From Clostridium_I sp047718555 (GTDB lineage Bacteria > Bacillota > Clostridia > Clostridiales > Clostridiaceae): a stretch of DNA of 64,000 bases. The translations under genes and the position numbers were made by a program. Below the pieces are notes generated by a model. That model did not search any database, was not told the origin of the DNA, and saw only the letters and a list, made by a program, of their open reading frames with translations. Below are positions 16,171 to 25,653 of the stretch, in pieces (positions within the stretch are counted from its first letter, which is position 1; each line of letters opens with the position of its first letter). The DNA lies in the NCBI RefSeq assembly GCF_047718555.1, contig NZ_JBDNRK010000012.1, forward strand, positions 1 through 64,000, read 5' to 3'.

Positions 16171-17817
16171 GTGTCAAAAATAATAGGTATAGATTTTGGT
16201 ACTACTAATTCATTAGCTAGTTTTATTAATTCAACGGGAAATACAGAAATTATAAAAGATCACAATGGAGAATTTCTTACTCCGTCAGTAGTTGCTAAGT
16301 TTAATAGTAAATTGATTATAGGAAAAGAAGCAAAGGAAAATATAGCGGCATTTGTAAATGGTTATGGAATTAAAGAGATTAAGCGTAGAATTGGAAGTGG
16401 TAAGAAGGTATATTTTGGTGGACAATATATGGAGCCTTGTGAGATAGCTGCACTAATTTTAGCTAAAGTAAAAGGTAATGCTGAAATGTATTTTGGAGAG
16501 AAAGTAGAATTTGCGGTAATTACTGTTCCTGCAGAATTTAGCGATGTTCAGAGGAAGGAAATCAATAGGGCAGCCGAGATGGCAGGATTGAGAGTTAAAA
16601 AAATAATTAATGAACCAACTGCAGCGCTATTAACCTATTCAAGGTATAATTCAACTAATAAGAAAGTTATATGTTATGACTTTGGGGGAGGTACTTTCGA
16701 TGTTTCAGTAGCAAATATATCCGATTTAGGAGTAGAGGTTATTGCTGTTGGTGGTGATAGAGAGCTGGGTGGAAAAGATATAGATAAAATTGTTTTTGAT
16801 TATTTTGCAGCCGATTTAAAAAATAAAAAGGGTATAACATTGAATAAAGAAGGTGAATATCAATTATTGCTAGAAGTAGAAAAAGTGAAAATAACTTTGT
16901 CTGATTCAACTTCAACTGCAGTTAGTATTCATTCTTTAGGTACTATAAAAGGAAAAGTCCCATATTTTAAAGAAATTAATAGAAGTACTTTTGAATCGCT
17001 AATAACACCTATTATTGATAGAACTATAATTAGTTTGAAAAATACACTTGATGATAAAAACATATCAATAGCTGAAATAAATGAAGTAGTCCTTGTTGGT
17101 GGAAGCAGCATGATACCATTAGTTAAAAATAAGCTTCAAAAATTATTCAGTAATAAGATTAAGGAAAGTAAAAACATAGACAGCTGTGTAGCTATGGGGG
17201 CGGCCATAGAAGCAGCTAATCAAATGGGTATAACATTGAAAAAAAAGTCTAGTATACTAAGAGATGTATCACCATTTAATTTGGGATTAAAAGTAACTAG
17301 AGATGGAAGCTCGGATGTCTTTGATCCAATAGTTTTTAAAAATGCACCTTTTGGAGAAGAATTTTCAGAAAAGTATAATACAGCACTTAATAATCAGAAG
17401 ACAATGGTACTTAAAATTTATCAAGGAAATAGTCAATGGGCATCAGAAAATGAACATATTACAGACTTTGAGATTATAGGTATACCACAAAGACCTGCAG
17501 GTAGTGAGTGGGTTAAAATATCGTTTAAATATGATGAGAATGGCATAATTAATATTAAAGCTAGAGTGTTATCCACAGGTGCCGAAACAGTTCATTCTTA
17601 TAAATATGGTTATAGCTTAAAGGGAAATGAAGATACAAGCGTTGTTGATAAATTTATGATTTCCTCTGATACAAAAATTTCTGTAAATAAGATTAAAGAA
17701 CAATTGAAAAATGAAGGACTTTCAAGTATTGCTGGAGTAGTAGAGGATTGTTTAAAGTATGAACAAAAAGATTTGTTGATGCATGAAATAGATAGAATTA
17801 AAGGATATTATGATTAG
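16171..17817 (+). CDS. Short Hsp70 (DnaK-like) chaperone of the operon
   Basis: The 548-residue protein has a full actin-like ATPase domain: IGIDFGTTNS (phosphate 1), VPAEFSDVQR, NEPTAALL, YDFGGGTFDVSV (phosphate 2) and VLVGGSSMIP (adenosine). A substrate-binding beta domain follows (about 385-500: SPFNLGLKV, IYQGNSQWA, FEIIGIPQRPAG, YDENGIINIKA). Only about 45 residues remain after that, so the usual helical lid of DnaK (about 100 residues) is mostly missing. The GTG start has GAGGAGG upstream. Gene context (GrpE-like partner before, helicase 9 bp after, no DnaJ) shows it is not the housekeeping dnaK but a specialised copy. Confidence 0.9.
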   Translation: MSKIIGIDFGTTNSLASFINSTGNTEIIKDHNGEFLTPSVVAKFNSKLIIGKEAKENIAAFVNGYGIKEIKRRIGSGKKVYFGGQYMEPCEIAALILAKVKGNAEMYFGEKVEFAVITVPAEFSDVQRKEINRAAEMAGLRVKKIINEPTAALLTYSRYNSTNKKVICYDFGGGTFDVSVANISDLGVEVIAVGGDRELGGKDIDKIVFDYFAADLKNKKGITLNKEGEYQLLLEVEKVKITLSDSTSTAVSIHSLGTIKGKVPYFKEINRSTFESLITPIIDRTIISLKNTLDDKNISIAEINEVVLVGGSSMIPLVKNKLQKLFSNKIKESKNIDSCVAMGAAIEAANQMGITLKKKSSILRDVSPFNLGLKVTRDGSSDVFDPIVFKNAPFGEEFSEKYNTALNNQKTMVLKIYQGNSQWASENEHITDFEIIGIPQRPAGSEWVKISFKYDENGIINIKARVLSTGAETVHSYKYGYSLKGNEDTSVVDKFMISSDTKISVNKIKEQLKNEGLSSIAGVVEDCLKYEQKDLLMHEIDRIKGYYD

Positions 17818-17826
17818 GAGATTAGC

Positions 17827-20800
17827 ATGAATTATATATTTTTAACAGATAAGGTATGCGATGAACTAAAAAATAGATATTCAGTTTATAAAAAAGAAAG
17901 TAATTCTAATGCCGAGTTTAATAGCTATATAAATGAAATTTTTAATCCTTCAAATAGAGGTATAATTTATAACAAAATTCATGAAAAACCTTTAAAGATA
18001 AAAATATGGTCTAGTACAATTTCTTTAACGCTAGAAGAATGGCCGGAAAGAAATGGACTAAAAGCTATAGACTTTAAAAACATAGATATTGAAAAATTTA
18101 ACTTAATGTTGAAATTTTGTAATGTATTAGAGGGGGAGTGGGACTTTGCTCTCTTATACTCACAGGTAGAATCTGGTGCTGATTTGGAATATTTAAAAGA
18201 GGAATCATCATTTAACGTTGAAAAGAATAAATTTGATAAATTTAGTGAGTATTGGAAAAGTTATGATTTAGTTACTGAAAAACGTGAAGAAAAAGCCAGG
18301 GAAGAAAAGGAAAAATCTAAGACTAAATTTTCAAAGTTAGCTGTAAATTTTGATAATAATACTGTTATATTTAAGCTGCAATATAATGATTATAAATTTA
18401 AAGAAGGGCAGAGAATCACAATGTCATCTTTAAATAATAGTGGTGTTGACAGTAAACATATCACTATAGGTGATGTAATTAACTATGATATATCTTTGGA
18501 TCAATTAGTAGTAGTATGCTTAGAATTAGATATTCTGTTGCAACTTGCAGAAAATAAGAAGAATACAAGTGGTTATATATCAATAGATGATATTGGTACC
18601 ATGTCTATGCTTAAAAGACAAAAAACAGCATTGAAAAAATTATTTGATAGAGAAACTGCTAATATAGGACTAAAAGACTTTATACCTAATATTTATGAGG
18701 CCGATATTAATAAAAAGCAAGTTATTAGTGACAATGAATTTAGTGAATATTATGAAGAGATGAATAAATCGCAGCAAGAAGCTGTTAAAAGATCTTTAGA
18801 ATGTAAAGATATTTACCTGATTCAGGGGCCTCCCGGTACTGGAAAAACAACGGTTATTTGTGAGATAATTAGATATTTGAGTAAGAAGGGAAAGGATATA
18901 TTAGTTTCATCACAAAATCATTTGGCTGTTGATAATGTTCTCCAACAAATTGGGGATGAGGAATATATTAGAGCTATTAGACTAGGAAAAGAGGATAAAA
19001 TAGAATTAGGATGCGAAAAATTCTCTTTAACCAATAGAGTTAAGGATATTCAGCAGAGAATAACACAAAGACTTTTAAATTGCGAACAAGAATATAATGA
19101 GATTAATATAAAGCTTGAAAATGATGAAAATATTTATAATTGCTATAAAGAATTACAAAATGATATTAAAGTAGTTTTAAGTCTTGTAAATAGTTATAAA
19201 GAGCACAATTTTATTAAGGCAGAGTTTCATGATAAAAAACTAAAATATGAAGATAAAGAAGACTTAGCTAAAAACCAATTAAATGAAATAGAAGAAAAAT
19301 TTCAGAAAAATAAACAGGAATTAAAGTTCTTAATTAATATAGTTGATAAAAATAATTTTAATAGAGAAAGCATACAGAAACTTAGTAATTTAATTGTCAG
19401 TTGTGATATTGATGAAAATAGTGTACAAATCACACACATATATACAAATGTATTAGAGGCATTACAGAAGGTTATAAGAACTGCAAAAGAAAATGAAATT
19501 AAAATTAAAGATTATATTACTAATTTAAATGAACTGGAACTTATTTTTAAAGAGCATAAAGATAGAATTTTATCACTAGGAGCACAGTTTGAAACAGCGT
19601 CAGATAGTGTTAAAGAAGCAATATTAGATAAAATAAATGAAGAGAAAGAGAATCTAAAGAATTTTAAATATAAATATAGAAGCAAAGATTATGATTTAAA
19701 ACTATTAATTTCTAAGAGAAATCATATTGAAGATGAAATCAATCATTGGAAAGAACAAGCAGATACTTATAAACTAATGGTAGAAGATATAATTTCCAAA
19801 ACAAGTAATGAATATATATCTAAGAAAGATTTTATTGAATTAGTTGAATTGAGAACGGAATTATTAGAAAAGCTAGATAATAGAATTGATTTATTGAAAA
19901 TGATACAGTATATTCCTGAGTATGATAAAATGAGTAAACTAGAAAATGAGCTATCTGATATTCAACTTAATTTAAAGTCAATAGAAGAAAATTTAGGTAT
20001 AGAAAGTAAAGTGTTGTCTGCAATAGATAGCAAAATTGAAACTTATAAAAAACAAGAGAATATAGATTTTATATTAAAATATAATAATATTTCTATTTAT
20101 GATTTGGATAAAGATTTTGTACATAATATGAAAGCTTTTGTTGAAGAATATGATAATTTAAGTCATAAGCTTAAGTTATTTAATTCTACAAAAGAATTAA
20201 GAAAAAATTGGAGCAATGAACTTAAGACATATCAGCCAAGTTTTGAAGATATGTATATAGGAGTTTCAAATGTAGTGTGTTCTACATGTAGTGGAATTGC
20301 AGCAGCAAACAATAATTATTTCCTTGAAAAAGAATTTGATTATGTAATTATTGATGAGGCGGCAAAGTGCTTTAGTTCAGAACTGATTATTCCCATGGTA
20401 AAAGGTAAAAAGATAATTTTAGTAGGAGATCATAAGCAAATAAGTCCTATAATTGAAAAAGAAATTCTAGAAGAAATGGAAGCCGAGAAAGAGTTTACTA
20501 AAGAGGAATTAAATGCATATTTAAAATCATCGCTTTTTGGAATAATGTTTAAAGATGCTCCAAAAGAGTTAAAAACAGTTTTAAACACACAATATAGAAT
20601 GAATGCGGATATATCAAGATTTGTATCTAAAAGGTTTTATGATTCAAACTTGGTAGATGGTAAAAATATTATTAATAAAATACACGGGATAAATGAATTA
20701 ATAAATGGAATGTATTGGGTAGATACTGGTTCTAATGAAAATTCTACTGAAATAAAATGTGGAAATTCATACTATAATGAAAAAGAAATTCAAATAACAA

Positions 20801-21201
20801 TCACTTTATTAAAATGGCTAGATAATAAACTAACATCAAGGAAAAATGTTGGAATAATAAGTCCCTATAGAGTTCATACTAGCAACCTTAGAGATCAATT
20901 AGTGAATCATGATTTTTTAAATATGGATATTGAAATTAATACTATTGACGCATTTCAAGGTAGGGAAAAGCAAATTATAATAATGAACTGTGTAAGAAAT
21001 AACTTAGCAGGAAACTTTGGACATACATCTGGTAGTGCAAGGATGAATGTTGCTATTTCAAGAGCACAGGAACTTTTATTCATTATAGGAAATGAAGATT
21101 TTATAGAAAGTAATAAAGGTAGGGCAAATTCATTATATGACTTATTGGAGTACTTAAAGAAATCTAATAATATTTTAAATTTGGATTTCTTTCAATGCTA
21201 A
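17827..21201 (+). CDS. Superfamily 1 helicase (UPF1/DNA2-type) with long coiled-coil insertion
   Basis: In this 1124-residue protein, residues 1-330 are an unrecognised N-terminal region. Motif I is QGPPGTGKTT (G334-T341), followed by motif Ia SSQNHLAVDNV. Some 450 residues of predicted coiled coil (about 390-800) separate this from motif II VIIDEAAKC (D843-E844). Then come GDHKQISPI (III), LNTQYRMN (IV), TIDAFQGREKQ (V) and NVAISRAQ (VI). This motif set belongs to the SF1B UPF1/DNA2-like helicases. RBS AGGAGATTAGC. It lies between the Hsp70 and the PLD gene, a helicase-nuclease pairing seen in several defence systems. The large coiled insertion may serve assembly or target sensing. Confidence 0.9.
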   Translation: MNYIFLTDKVCDELKNRYSVYKKESNSNAEFNSYINEIFNPSNRGIIYNKIHEKPLKIKIWSSTISLTLEEWPERNGLKAIDFKNIDIEKFNLMLKFCNVLEGEWDFALLYSQVESGADLEYLKEESSFNVEKNKFDKFSEYWKSYDLVTEKREEKAREEKEKSKTKFSKLAVNFDNNTVIFKLQYNDYKFKEGQRITMSSLNNSGVDSKHITIGDVINYDISLDQLVVVCLELDILLQLAENKKNTSGYISIDDIGTMSMLKRQKTALKKLFDRETANIGLKDFIPNIYEADINKKQVISDNEFSEYYEEMNKSQQEAVKRSLECKDIYLIQGPPGTGKTTVICEIIRYLSKKGKDILVSSQNHLAVDNVLQQIGDEEYIRAIRLGKEDKIELGCEKFSLTNRVKDIQQRITQRLLNCEQEYNEINIKLENDENIYNCYKELQNDIKVVLSLVNSYKEHNFIKAEFHDKKLKYEDKEDLAKNQLNEIEEKFQKNKQELKFLINIVDKNNFNRESIQKLSNLIVSCDIDENSVQITHIYTNVLEALQKVIRTAKENEIKIKDYITNLNELELIFKEHKDRILSLGAQFETASDSVKEAILDKINEEKENLKNFKYKYRSKDYDLKLLISKRNHIEDEINHWKEQADTYKLMVEDIISKTSNEYISKKDFIELVELRTELLEKLDNRIDLLKMIQYIPEYDKMSKLENELSDIQLNLKSIEENLGIESKVLSAIDSKIETYKKQENIDFILKYNNISIYDLDKDFVHNMKAFVEEYDNLSHKLKLFNSTKELRKNWSNELKTYQPSFEDMYIGVSNVVCSTCSGIAAANNNYFLEKEFDYVIIDEAAKCFSSELIIPMVKGKKIILVGDHKQISPIIEKEILEEMEAEKEFTKEELNAYLKSSLFGIMFKDAPKELKTVLNTQYRMNADISRFVSKRFYDSNLVDGKNIINKIHGINELINGMYWVDTGSNENSTEIKCGNSYYNEKEIQITITLLKWLDNKLTSRKNVGIISPYRVHTSNLRDQLVNHDFLNMDIEINTIDAFQGREKQIIIMNCVRNNLAGNFGHTSGSARMNVAISRAQELLFIIGNEDFIESNKGRANSLYDLLEYLKKSNNILNLDFFQC

Positions 21202-21224
21202 TTTATTTATAAAGGGGATTTTGT

Positions 21225-22589
21225 ATGAATGAAGTTGATATTTTAAGCATACATGAAAAATTTTCAAATATATATGATGGATATAAACTATTAGGATCAT
21301 ATAAGCTGTATATACCAAACTATAAAATTGATTTTATAGTGGAGCATTTACAGGATACAAGACTAAATATAATTGAGGAGCATATTTGTAAATGTATATC
21401 AATAGGAATAAATTATTTTAATGACATAGGGACTGTTTTATCTATTGATGACGATTTACTAAAGTTTACTTTATATAATTTAAAAGAATTAGAGTATATA
21501 ATTGAAGATGATAGACATTATTCTTTTACTGAGGAATCAGAAGTTTTGTTTAAGGAAATGATAAAGAGGCAGCCTGTAAAGGAAAGAGTTGAATTATATT
21601 TTGATACATTAAGAGGAAATTTTGTAATTAATACTATACCTGATCATGAAGAAGATATATACGTATCATTTGAAAAAATACATAGAGATGAAGATGGTAT
21701 AGTATTGTCACCAAGAAAAATGCCATTTAACAATTTAGAAAAATATGAAGATGAAGTAATTCAAATAATAAAATTAGCAAATACAAATATAAATAGGATA
21801 AAAAATATAGAATTGGATGATGAGAAGAAGAAAATCTATTACCATCTAATATTATTATTAGTATATAAATGTGATAATAAATATAAAATTGTGGCTTATG
21901 ATCCATGTAGCATAAATCAAATTGATAATTCAATAACTGGTATTATTCAAAAATTATATGATAATGGGCAACTTCTAGAAATAGTCAAAGAGCAAAATAA
22001 CTTAAATGTAATTGATTTTAATACAATTCTTGAAAATTATGAAGAAGAATTTAATTTTGACTCAGATGGAGAAGCGAAAAACATAATAGAGGAAATAAGG
22101 GAGATAACAAAAAACACAGATACATTAGAATATATTATGAATTATAAAATTAGAGAAAAGTTTATACATTATTTAAAGAATGCTAAAGAAAGTTTATATA
22201 TTATTAGTCCATGGATGAATAATTATATAATAAATAGTGAATTTGTAGAAAATCTTGAGAGGCTATTAAAACAAGGAGTAAAAATAAGAATAATATATGG
22301 TATAAGTACAAAAGAGGATATAAATGAAGATTACAGAAACTCTAAAACAGATAATATAGCAAAAAAATTAAAAATGATTGGTAAACCATATGGTGATTTA
22401 TTTAAGATATCACATGGACAAACACATGAAAAATTATTGATTTGTGATAGAAAATACTATATAAATGGCAGCTTTAATTTCTTATCTTATTCTGGACAAG
22501 CCACGGGAAAGTTTAGAAATGAAGGTAGTACATACTCAGAAAATAAAAAATTAATAGAACAAACAATTAAATTAAGATTTAATGAGTAA
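21225..22589 (+). CDS. Phospholipase D-family protein, possible nuclease
   Basis: The protein has 454 residues. The first 300 are charged and unrecognised. The C-terminal part is a PLD-like domain: SLYIISPWMNNYII, VKIRIIYGIS, and one HKD motif THEKLLICDRKYYINGS with H401, K403 and D408, followed by SFNFLSYSG. Only one HKD motif is visible, so activity would require a dimer as in Nuc-type nucleases. PLD proteins next to helicases occur in DISARM and other phage-defence loci, so DNA or RNA is the likeliest substrate; lipid hydrolysis cannot be excluded. RBS AAGGGGATTTT lies before the ATG. The gap to the helicase gene is 23 bp. Confidence 0.82.
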   Translation: MNEVDILSIHEKFSNIYDGYKLLGSYKLYIPNYKIDFIVEHLQDTRLNIIEEHICKCISIGINYFNDIGTVLSIDDDLLKFTLYNLKELEYIIEDDRHYSFTEESEVLFKEMIKRQPVKERVELYFDTLRGNFVINTIPDHEEDIYVSFEKIHRDEDGIVLSPRKMPFNNLEKYEDEVIQIIKLANTNINRIKNIELDDEKKKIYYHLILLLVYKCDNKYKIVAYDPCSINQIDNSITGIIQKLYDNGQLLEIVKEQNNLNVIDFNTILENYEEEFNFDSDGEAKNIIEEIREITKNTDTLEYIMNYKIREKFIHYLKNAKESLYIISPWMNNYIINSEFVENLERLLKQGVKIRIIYGISTKEDINEDYRNSKTDNIAKKLKMIGKPYGDLFKISHGQTHEKLLICDRKYYINGSFNFLSYSGQATGKFRNEGSTYSENKKLIEQTIKLRFNE

Positions 22590-22614
22590 ATAATGTAGGA
22601 TAGTTGGTAAATAA

Positions 22615-24177
22615 ATGATGAATATACTTATAAAACTGAGAAATAAATTTTTAAAAAATATATTTTTTTATTGGATTGAAAAAGATTTTAACAGATGTAT
22701 TAAAATGATGGAAAATTACAAGTTAAGAAGATATATTCATAGTAACATATATGAAAAGAATAGTGAAAATGAAAATTTGCCAAATATAATAGATTACATG
22801 GCTTCCTTTATAATTTCAATGTATTCGGAATATGATAATGTTGCTGAACCATTAACTTCTATTGAGGAAGAATCTGACTTTTTAGCTAAGTCTTTTATTG
22901 ACGCATATAAAATAGCCATAGAAAAAAAAGAATGTGATTTATTACAGTATCTTGCTATTCCAAAAATAGAGTTCACAGAAAAAGAAAAAATATTTTTTAA
23001 AGAAAAAAAGCAAGAAATGTATTCTGATGCTAGAATGCATTCTGAATTAAAGGATAAAGGTTTTGAAGAAGTATTTGATATAATTTTTAATTTAGTCGGT
23101 AAATATTATGTTGGTAAACATAAAAAGTTCTGGAGACCAGGGATAAAGCATTATGTTGGAGCCATATGGTATATTATTTATCAATGCATTAAGGATGTAA
23201 AAACATTTAGTAAAGAATATCAAATTAATTATGTTGATGATGGTGAGCAGCGCTGTTTATTTAATTTCTTTAATTTATATATTCACAGTATATTATTTAA
23301 TGGAAAAGTTTTATTACCGTTTGAAACAAGAAAAGTAATTTTTGCTGCATCTGCACTTCATCCAGCACAAGATGATTATATTGACAATAATGAAGTTAAT
23401 AAAGAAGTACTAGATGATATTTATAAAAAACTATTAGGAAAAGATATTGAATATAAAGTACCTCAAACAAAGGCAATATTTGATTTAGTTGAGATAATTT
23501 ATAATAAATATAATCCCAAAGATAATCCTACTTTAGTAAAAATATTTACAAAACTGCATGAATGGCAGTGTAAATCAATGTCTCAAAAAAGCAAAGGATT
23601 AAGCGAAGAAGAACTGTTAGAAATATCATTTATGAAGGGTGGATATGCATTTGCATTTTATGGATATATAGCTTTAGGTGAAATGGATATGTTTCAATTT
23701 AGGCATTTCTTTTCTATGGGAGCTATCTTTCAAATAACGGATGATCTCCATGATATCGAAATAGATATTGCAAATGGTGTGGAGACAGTTTGGACAAAAA
23801 TAATAAATGAGGGTAGTCTTTTGGATGATGTAATGTATGGAATAATTGGAGTGCAAAGAAAATTTGAAAGTATAACATCTATAATACAAACTTTAAAAAA
23901 GCCAGTAGCTTTAAGACGAATGGAGCTATTTGCTGTAAGACTAGATTTGATAAAGTTTTATTTTGCTAATAGTAAATATTTTTCAGATGAATTAATTAAT
24001 AATATACAGTTTAGATTTAATATTGACGTTAGAACATATATGGATAGATATAAATTAGAAATTGATAAGATCAAAACAATGGACGGGTTGGAAAAAGCAC
24101 TTATGGATATGAAGAAGAGCTACGTTCATTCTTTTAAGAAGGAATACAATTACTTACAACATGGTAAGTCCCTCTAG
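22615..24177 (+). CDS. Class I isoprenoid-synthase-fold protein
   Basis: The 520-residue, mainly helical protein carries two Asp-rich motifs in the order and spacing of trans-isoprenyl diphosphate synthases. The first is HPAQDDYIDNNE (D253-D254-x-x-D257). The second is FQITDDLHDIEID (D376-D377-x-x-D380), preceded by FRHFFSMGAIFQ. These bind magnesium and the diphosphate of an allylic substrate. The family's usual length is 300-350, so the first 170 or so residues are extra. It follows the PLD gene by 25 bp and seems to be the last gene of the operon. Why an isoprenoid-type enzyme belongs to an Hsp70/helicase cassette is unclear; it could prenylate a partner, make a lipid signal, or use the fold differently. 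The RBS is weak. Confidence 0.68.
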   Translation: MMNILIKLRNKFLKNIFFYWIEKDFNRCIKMMENYKLRRYIHSNIYEKNSENENLPNIIDYMASFIISMYSEYDNVAEPLTSIEEESDFLAKSFIDAYKIAIEKKECDLLQYLAIPKIEFTEKEKIFFKEKKQEMYSDARMHSELKDKGFEEVFDIIFNLVGKYYVGKHKKFWRPGIKHYVGAIWYIIYQCIKDVKTFSKEYQINYVDDGEQRCLFNFFNLYIHSILFNGKVLLPFETRKVIFAASALHPAQDDYIDNNEVNKEVLDDIYKKLLGKDIEYKVPQTKAIFDLVEIIYNKYNPKDNPTLVKIFTKLHEWQCKSMSQKSKGLSEEELLEISFMKGGYAFAFYGYIALGEMDMFQFRHFFSMGAIFQITDDLHDIEIDIANGVETVWTKIINEGSLLDDVMYGIIGVQRKFESITSIIQTLKKPVALRRMELFAVRLDLIKFYFANSKYFSDELINNIQFRFNIDVRTYMDRYKLEIDKIKTMDGLEKALMDMKKSYVHSFKKEYNYLQHGKSL

Positions 24178-24359
24178 GAGATAAAATTATTAAAAGTACA
24201 GGAAAAGTAATAATAAGAGGGTCAATTTTTATTGTAAATCAACAAGGAGTAAAATCCCTAGTGTTTTTTGTCAAATATTATTAATGCTGATGGATAGAAA
24301 TACCATATGAGTAAATGATATAATATTTAGTAATATATTAAATACAAGGAGATGTTACA

Positions 24360-25469
24360 TTGAAGAATTTAAGGAAAGTAAGTTTATTTCTTAGTATCTT
24401 ATTTATTATTAGTATTTATAATGCTATAGGTTTTAATGCTTATGCGTCTACCTTACCTTCTAAGAAAATTATGTCAAATCCCGTTAAAGTAGCATCAGAG
24501 AAACTAAATAAAAATACAGATACAATACTGGTAGGAAAAACAGATAAACTAACTGCAATAATAAATCCAGGTAATGCCACAAACAAATCAGTAAAATGGA
24601 CAACTTCAAATTCAAAGATAGCATCAGTAGATAATAATGGAGTAGTAAAAGCCTTGAGTGTTGGAACTGTGAAAATCACAGCAACTACAGTGGATGGTAA
24701 AAAGGCAGCAAGCTGTACTGTAAAAGTAAATCCTATTGTTAAAGTAGCATCAGTTAAATTAAATAAGAGCACAGATACAATACTGGTAGGAAAAACAGAT
24801 AAGCTAGTTGCATCAATAAATCCAGGCAATGCTACAAACAAATCAGTGAAATGGTCAAGTTCAAATTCAAAGATAGCATCAGTAGATAATAATGGAGTAG
24901 TAAAAGCCTTGAGTGTCGGAACTGTGAAGATTACAGCAACTACTTTAGATGGGGTGAAGGTAGCAAGTTGTACTGTAAATGTGGTTAAAAGTAATTATTA
25001 CATAAATGATAATGATATAAAGAAACTAATATATAATGCAGATAATACATTTCGTTCAATTGGGACATTTGGAGATTATACTAATTATAAGTATAAAGAT
25101 GGATATGTGGAATTAAAGAAAGGTATGAATACTTATAATAGTTTGTTTAGCTATTATAACAAATACTTTTCTATAAAAAAATCAAATTATTTTATAAATA
25201 CAAGCCTATTTATGAATACAGACAATGTCTACTATACAATTATAGGTAATCCAGGAGAGCCGCCTTTAATATTACAATCTCAAATAAAGAATAAAACTGT
25301 AAATAATAACAAAATGAATGTTACCTTACGTGTCTATATAGAAGGTGATGTTGATAAGGAGTTTTCTTGTTATGAAACTTATACATTAGTTTATGAAAAT
25401 GGAAGATGGCTGGTAGATGATTCTAATGATATTGAGTGGAAGGACTTTGCCTATAAAAAGAACCATTAA
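24360..25469 (+). CDS. Secreted protein with two Big2 domains and an unrecognised C-terminal domain
   Basis: The 369-residue protein has a signal peptide (1 to about 30), two Big2 Ig-like domains (about 42-210) that are nearly identical to each other, and a 155-residue C-terminal domain beginning YYINDNDIKKLIYNAD. That domain has alternating aromatic strands (YKYKDGYVELKKGMNTY, SLFSYYNKYF, YENGRWLVDDSND). It loosely recalls IseA-type inhibitors of peptidoglycan endopeptidases, but I would not assign it. The TTG start is supported by AAGGAGATG. A terminator follows. It is not linked to the operon upstream (182 bp gap). Confidence 0.75.
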   Translation: MKNLRKVSLFLSILFIISIYNAIGFNAYASTLPSKKIMSNPVKVASEKLNKNTDTILVGKTDKLTAIINPGNATNKSVKWTTSNSKIASVDNNGVVKALSVGTVKITATTVDGKKAASCTVKVNPIVKVASVKLNKSTDTILVGKTDKLVASINPGNATNKSVKWSSSNSKIASVDNNGVVKALSVGTVKITATTLDGVKVASCTVNVVKSNYYINDNDIKKLIYNADNTFRSIGTFGDYTNYKYKDGYVELKKGMNTYNSLFSYYNKYFSIKKSNYFINTSLFMNTDNVYYTIIGNPGEPPLILQSQIKNKTVNNNKMNVTLRVYIEGDVDKEFSCYETYTLVYENGRWLVDDSNDIEWKDFAYKKNH

Positions 25470-25488
25470 AATAAAGTATTAATATGAG

Positions 25489-25529
25489 GAGCTATATTTA
25501 GAAAGTGATTCTAAAATATAGCTCTTTAA
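25489..25529 (+). terminator. Rho-independent terminator
   Basis: GAGCTATATTTAGAA pairs with TTCTAAAATATAGCTC (one bulge) around AGTGA, and a short T-run follows. It closes the Big2 gene. Confidence 0.7.
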
Positions 25530-25653
25530 AGATATATTTTCCATAAAAATTGCAGTCATTTATAGTACCCGTTATAGGTTAAATTTAAAATTCCTTTGTC
25601 AGTCATATTAGCTAGATTCATAAATAAATAGGTGATATAATACTCACTGCTTT

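Noticed and set aside
24178..24240. Terminator after the Hsp70/helicase operon
   Set aside because: Only a five-base CCCTC/GAGGG pairing with a long loop; not convincing.
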